Below are positions 5,762 to 7,621 of a stretch of 7,621 nt of DNA, one piece after another. Where the stretch lies: contig URMR01000088.1 of assembly GCA_900548935.1 (NCBI GenBank), forward strand, positions 1 to 7,621. Reading direction: 5' to 3'. Below the pieces are notes generated by a model. It saw only the letters and a list, made by a program, of their open reading frames with translations. It was not told where the DNA came from and did not search any database. How positions within the stretch are numbered: the first letter of the stretch is position 1; every line of letters begins with the position of its first letter. The position numbers and the translations under genes are program-made. Source of the stretch: an uncultured Collinsella sp. GTDB taxonomy: Bacteria > Actinomycetota > Coriobacteriia > Coriobacteriales > Coriobacteriaceae.

Positions 5762-6916
5762 CTAGAAGCTGCCGCGCTTAAGGAAATCGGGAAGCTCGAA
5801 CTGATCGTTACCAAAGTTGGGGAGCTCGGTACCACCGACATTGCGGGTCGGGGCAGCCTGAGCGGGGCTGGCAGCCGGAGCGGTGCGCTGCGGCTCGGAA
5901 GAAGCAGCGGCCTTGCTCTGGGACTGCTGAGCAGCGAAGAGCTCGTCCTGACGGTTGACGTTAGAGTCGGAGAAGCCCGTAGCGATAACGGTGATGCGTA
6001 CCTGATCGCCCAGGGACTCGTCGACAACGGTACCAAAGATGATGTTGGCCTCGGGATCGACGGCGTTGGCGACAACGTCGGCAGCGTCGCTAATCTCCTG
6101 GATACCCAGGTCCTTGGAACCGGCAATGGAAAGCAGGACGCGAGTGGCACCATCGATGGAGCTCTCGAGCAGCGGGCTGGAGATGGCCTGCTGGGCTGCG
6201 TCGACGGCACGGGTATCCCCAGAAGAGGTACCGATACCCATCATGGCGGTACCGGCCTGCTTCATGATGGTCTTAACATCGGCAAAGTCCAGGTTGATGA
6301 TACCGGGGACGGTGATGAGGTCGGTGATGCCCTGTGTGCCCTGGGAAAGGACGCCATCGGCAATCGCGAAGGCCTCGAGCATGGTGGTCTTCTTCTCGGC
6401 GATGTCGAGCAGCTTGTCGTTAGGGATAACGATCATGGTGTCGACGCAGTCGGAAAGCGTCTTAATGCCTTCTTCGGCGCTCTTCTTGCGCTTGCGACCC
6501 TCAAAGGTAAAGGGCTTGGTCACGACGGCGACGGTCAGCGCGCCGACCTCGTTCATCGCAATATCGGCAACGATGGGAGCAGCGCCGGTACCGGTGCCGC
6601 CGCCCTCGCCGCAGGTGATGAACACCATGTCGGCGCCAGCGAGCGCCTCGGCGATGTCGTCACGGGATTCATCGGCAGCCTTACGGCCGACCTCAGGGTT
6701 GGCGCCAGCGCCCAGGCCGCGGGTCAGGTCGGTGCCGATGTGCACCTTGATATCGGCATCAGAGATCGCGAGTGCCTGAGCATCGGTGTTGATGGCAACA
6801 AACTCGACGCCGCGGATGCCCTCTTCGATCATTCGATTGACCGCGTTGGTACCGCCGCCGCCGACGCCGACCACCTTAATGACGGCAAGGTAGTTGTTGA
6901 TCTCTGTCTCGTGCAT
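5762..6916 (-). CDS. ftsZ: Cell division protein FtsZ
   Basis: The 384-residue tubulin-like GTPase polymerises at midcell to form the Z-ring that recruits the division machinery. GTP-binding elements are GVGGGGTNAVNRM (17-29), INTDAQAL (42-49) and the glycine box GGGTGTG (105-111), preceded by Cys102-Gly-Glu104; Glu104 is common in Actinobacteria. The T7 catalytic loop NLDFADVK (208-215) retains Asn208, Asp210 and Asp213. The core ends near residue 318, a flexible Ala/Ser/Pro/Gln-rich linker covers about 325-365, and the conserved C-terminal peptide FELPDFLKR (373-381) should bind SepF or other partners. The ATG at 6916 was chosen over one 10 codons upstream because GGAGG lies 6 bases before it and the FtsZ core begins soon after. 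ftsQ lies upstream, as in most Gram-positive dcw clusters, and a strong terminator follows. Confidence 0.99.
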   Translation of the reverse strand: MHETEINNYLAVIKVVGVGGGGTNAVNRMIEEGIRGVEFVAINTDAQALAISDADIKVHIGTDLTRGLGAGANPEVGRKAADESRDDIAEALAGADMVFITCGEGGGTGTGAAPIVADIAMNEVGALTVAVVTKPFTFEGRKRKKSAEEGIKTLSDCVDTMIVIPNDKLLDIAEKKTTMLEAFAIADGVLSQGTQGITDLITVPGIINLDFADVKTIMKQAGTAMMGIGTSSGDTRAVDAAQQAISSPLLESSIDGATRVLLSIAGSKDLGIQEISDAADVVANAVDPEANIIFGTVVDESLGDQVRITVIATGFSDSNVNRQDELFAAQQSQSKAAASSEPQRTAPAASPAQAAPTRNVGGTELPNFGNDQFELPDFLKRGSF

Positions 6917-7115
6917 GTCGGTCCTCCGAACAAAGGTTATAGCCATAGCATGGGTTGACCCCTGCGCACATTAACCTTCAGGTTGAAAGTAAATGCAAAG
7001 GTAAACCATATTATGTTTGCACATTATGAACGTATCAGTCAAATAATTGACGGTGAAAACCAAACAAACCAGATAAACGGCGTGGTATGGCCCCTCAACA
7101 AAGCATCAACCAGCA
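6917..7115 (-). promoter_or_regulatory. ftsQ-ftsZ intergenic leader, likely holds an ftsZ promoter
   Basis: This 199-base spacer is visibly more AT-rich than the flanking genes and contains no hairpin with a U-tract, so ftsQ and ftsZ may be co-transcribed. Promoter-like pieces on the minus strand include two CATAAT hexamers (7028-7023 and 7015-7010, a direct repeat 13 bases apart), TATAAC at about 6941-6936, TTCACC-17-TACGTT in the 7050 region, and TTGACT near 7043. None forms a good -35/-10 pair. An imperfect inverted repeat AACCT-TC-AGGTT lies at 6973-6984. I cannot choose a start site. Confidence 0.35.
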
Positions 7116-7621
7116 CTACGAGGTCGGAGCATTCCTAAATGTGTAGTTGCCCGGAGAGCGCACATTGATATACGTTACGCCCTCTACCTGCGAAAGCAAC
7201 TTGGTGACTACGCGTTCCTTCTTGGCGATATCGTTCGAATCGCCCAGCGACACCTCAATGCCGTTATTGAGGTTTGCCGAGATGGCTTCGACCGAAGGCG
7301 TGGAAATATCCTTGACTTGTCCCAAGAACTCGCTCGAAAAACCACGCACATAATCCAGGCCAGCCTTAACGGCTTTGGAGCTCACCGCCTGGCCGGAAAC
7401 CGGAGCGACATCCGCCGAGACATCAGTCAACAGCACCGCGCCATAATGCTTAGCGAGCGCCAGCGCGGCATCGATTCCGGTCAAGGTATTTGAGCCCTGC
7501 CCTGTCGTGATGACGTTGCCCTGGTCGTCCACTTCGACCGACGTCGACAGTGGGGCGATCCAGGTGTCATCATCCCCGATGGCCCAGGCAAGGTCATCGG
7601 AGCTGATATAGGCAATTGCGA
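7116..7621 (-). CDS. ftsQ: Cell division protein FtsQ/DivIB, C-terminal part (N-terminus beyond window)
   Basis: The last 167 codons of a gene that enters from the right edge; the frame is open from base 7619 with no start needed inside the window (the first internal start-like codon is a GTG at 7532). The cytoplasmic tail, the single membrane helix and most of the POTRA domain are outside. What remains is the extracytoplasmic beta domain: WAIGDDDTWIAPLSTSVEVDDQG (12-34) fits the region where FtsQ strands read as a processed-enzyme-like VD..G. The C-terminal block IEVSLGDSNDIAKKERVVTKLLSQVEGVTYINVRSPGNYTF has the family pattern of a LG.......K...L..IL followed by Y.NVR.P. FtsQ links FtsL-FtsB and septal peptidoglycan synthesis. 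The call rests on this C-terminal pattern and on the position directly upstream of ftsZ. Confidence 0.85.
   Translation of the reverse strand, partial: AIAYISSDDLAWAIGDDDTWIAPLSTSVEVDDQGNVITTGQGSNTLTGIDAALALAKHYGAVLLTDVSADVAPVSGQAVSSKAVKAGLDYVRGFSSEFLGQVKDISTPSVEAISANLNNGIEVSLGDSNDIAKKERVVTKLLSQVEGVTYINVRSPGNYTFRNAPTS

Noticed and set aside
6917..6946. A 10-residue N-terminal extension of FtsZ from the ATG at 6946
   Set aside because: The ATG at 6916 has GGAGG at ideal spacing, and this ribosome site lies inside the extension.
5672..6958. A 428-codon open frame on the plus strand opposite ftsZ
   Set aside because: It covers the terminator and all of ftsZ in antisense, shows low-complexity Gly/Asp/Val content, and has no family resemblance. 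It is a shadow of ftsZ.
7010..7028. ATTATG direct repeat considered as an attachment site or a PHO box
   Set aside because: The 6-base unit is short, the 13-base period does not fit the 11-base PHO layout, and no integrase or mobile gene is nearby. It is noted only as part of the ftsZ leader.

Overview
All genes in this window lie on the minus strand, so biological order runs from high to low coordinates: ftsQ (3' part) - ftsZ - pgeF - pstS - pstC - pstA - pstB - phoU - yggS (5' part). Both edge genes are cut by the window. No coding stretch on the plus strand is convincing; the long plus-strand open frames mirror the codon structure of the real genes. No RNA gene, mobile element, CRISPR array or prophage sequence was seen, and no gene-free stretch exceeds 300 bases (the longest are 199 and 216 bases).

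The organism is probably a Gram-positive actinobacterium of the class Coriobacteriia, possibly Collinsella-like. The grounds are a GC-rich sequence, strong GGAGG-type ribosome binding sites, an actinobacterial-style FtsZ glycine box with Glu before GGGTGTG, and the division-cluster order ftsQ-ftsZ-pgeF-...-yggS. The genus is a guess from overall resemblance, not from a search.

Region by region (right to left): 7621-7116 is the C-terminal part of FtsQ/DivIB; 7115-6917 is an AT-richer leader; 6916-5762 is FtsZ, followed by a textbook intrinsic terminator (5737-5706). The 5705-5546 interval looks like a promoter region for a new transcription unit. It holds two 11-base direct repeats built like a PHO box, a possible -10 and a 15-bp palindrome. 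From 5545 a tightly packed unit follows: pgeF, whose stop overlaps the pstS start (ATGA), then pstC, pstA and pstB with gaps of 1 to 12 bases, then a 92-base structured gap and phoU. A GC-rich stem-loop (273-242) follows phoU, and yggS begins at 191 with its own strong ribosome binding site.

Together the window joins two systems. FtsQ and FtsZ build the division ring, and PgeF and YggS are the usual companions of ftsZ (the ylmD-ylmE pair upstream of sepF in many Gram-positives). Between PgeF and YggS sits a complete high-affinity phosphate importer (lipoprotein PstS, permeases PstC and PstA, ATPase PstB) with its regulator PhoU. The coupling of pgeF to pstS and the candidate PHO box suggest that pgeF has been drawn into phosphate-responsive expression. 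That is the main point of interest; the individual protein families are all known.
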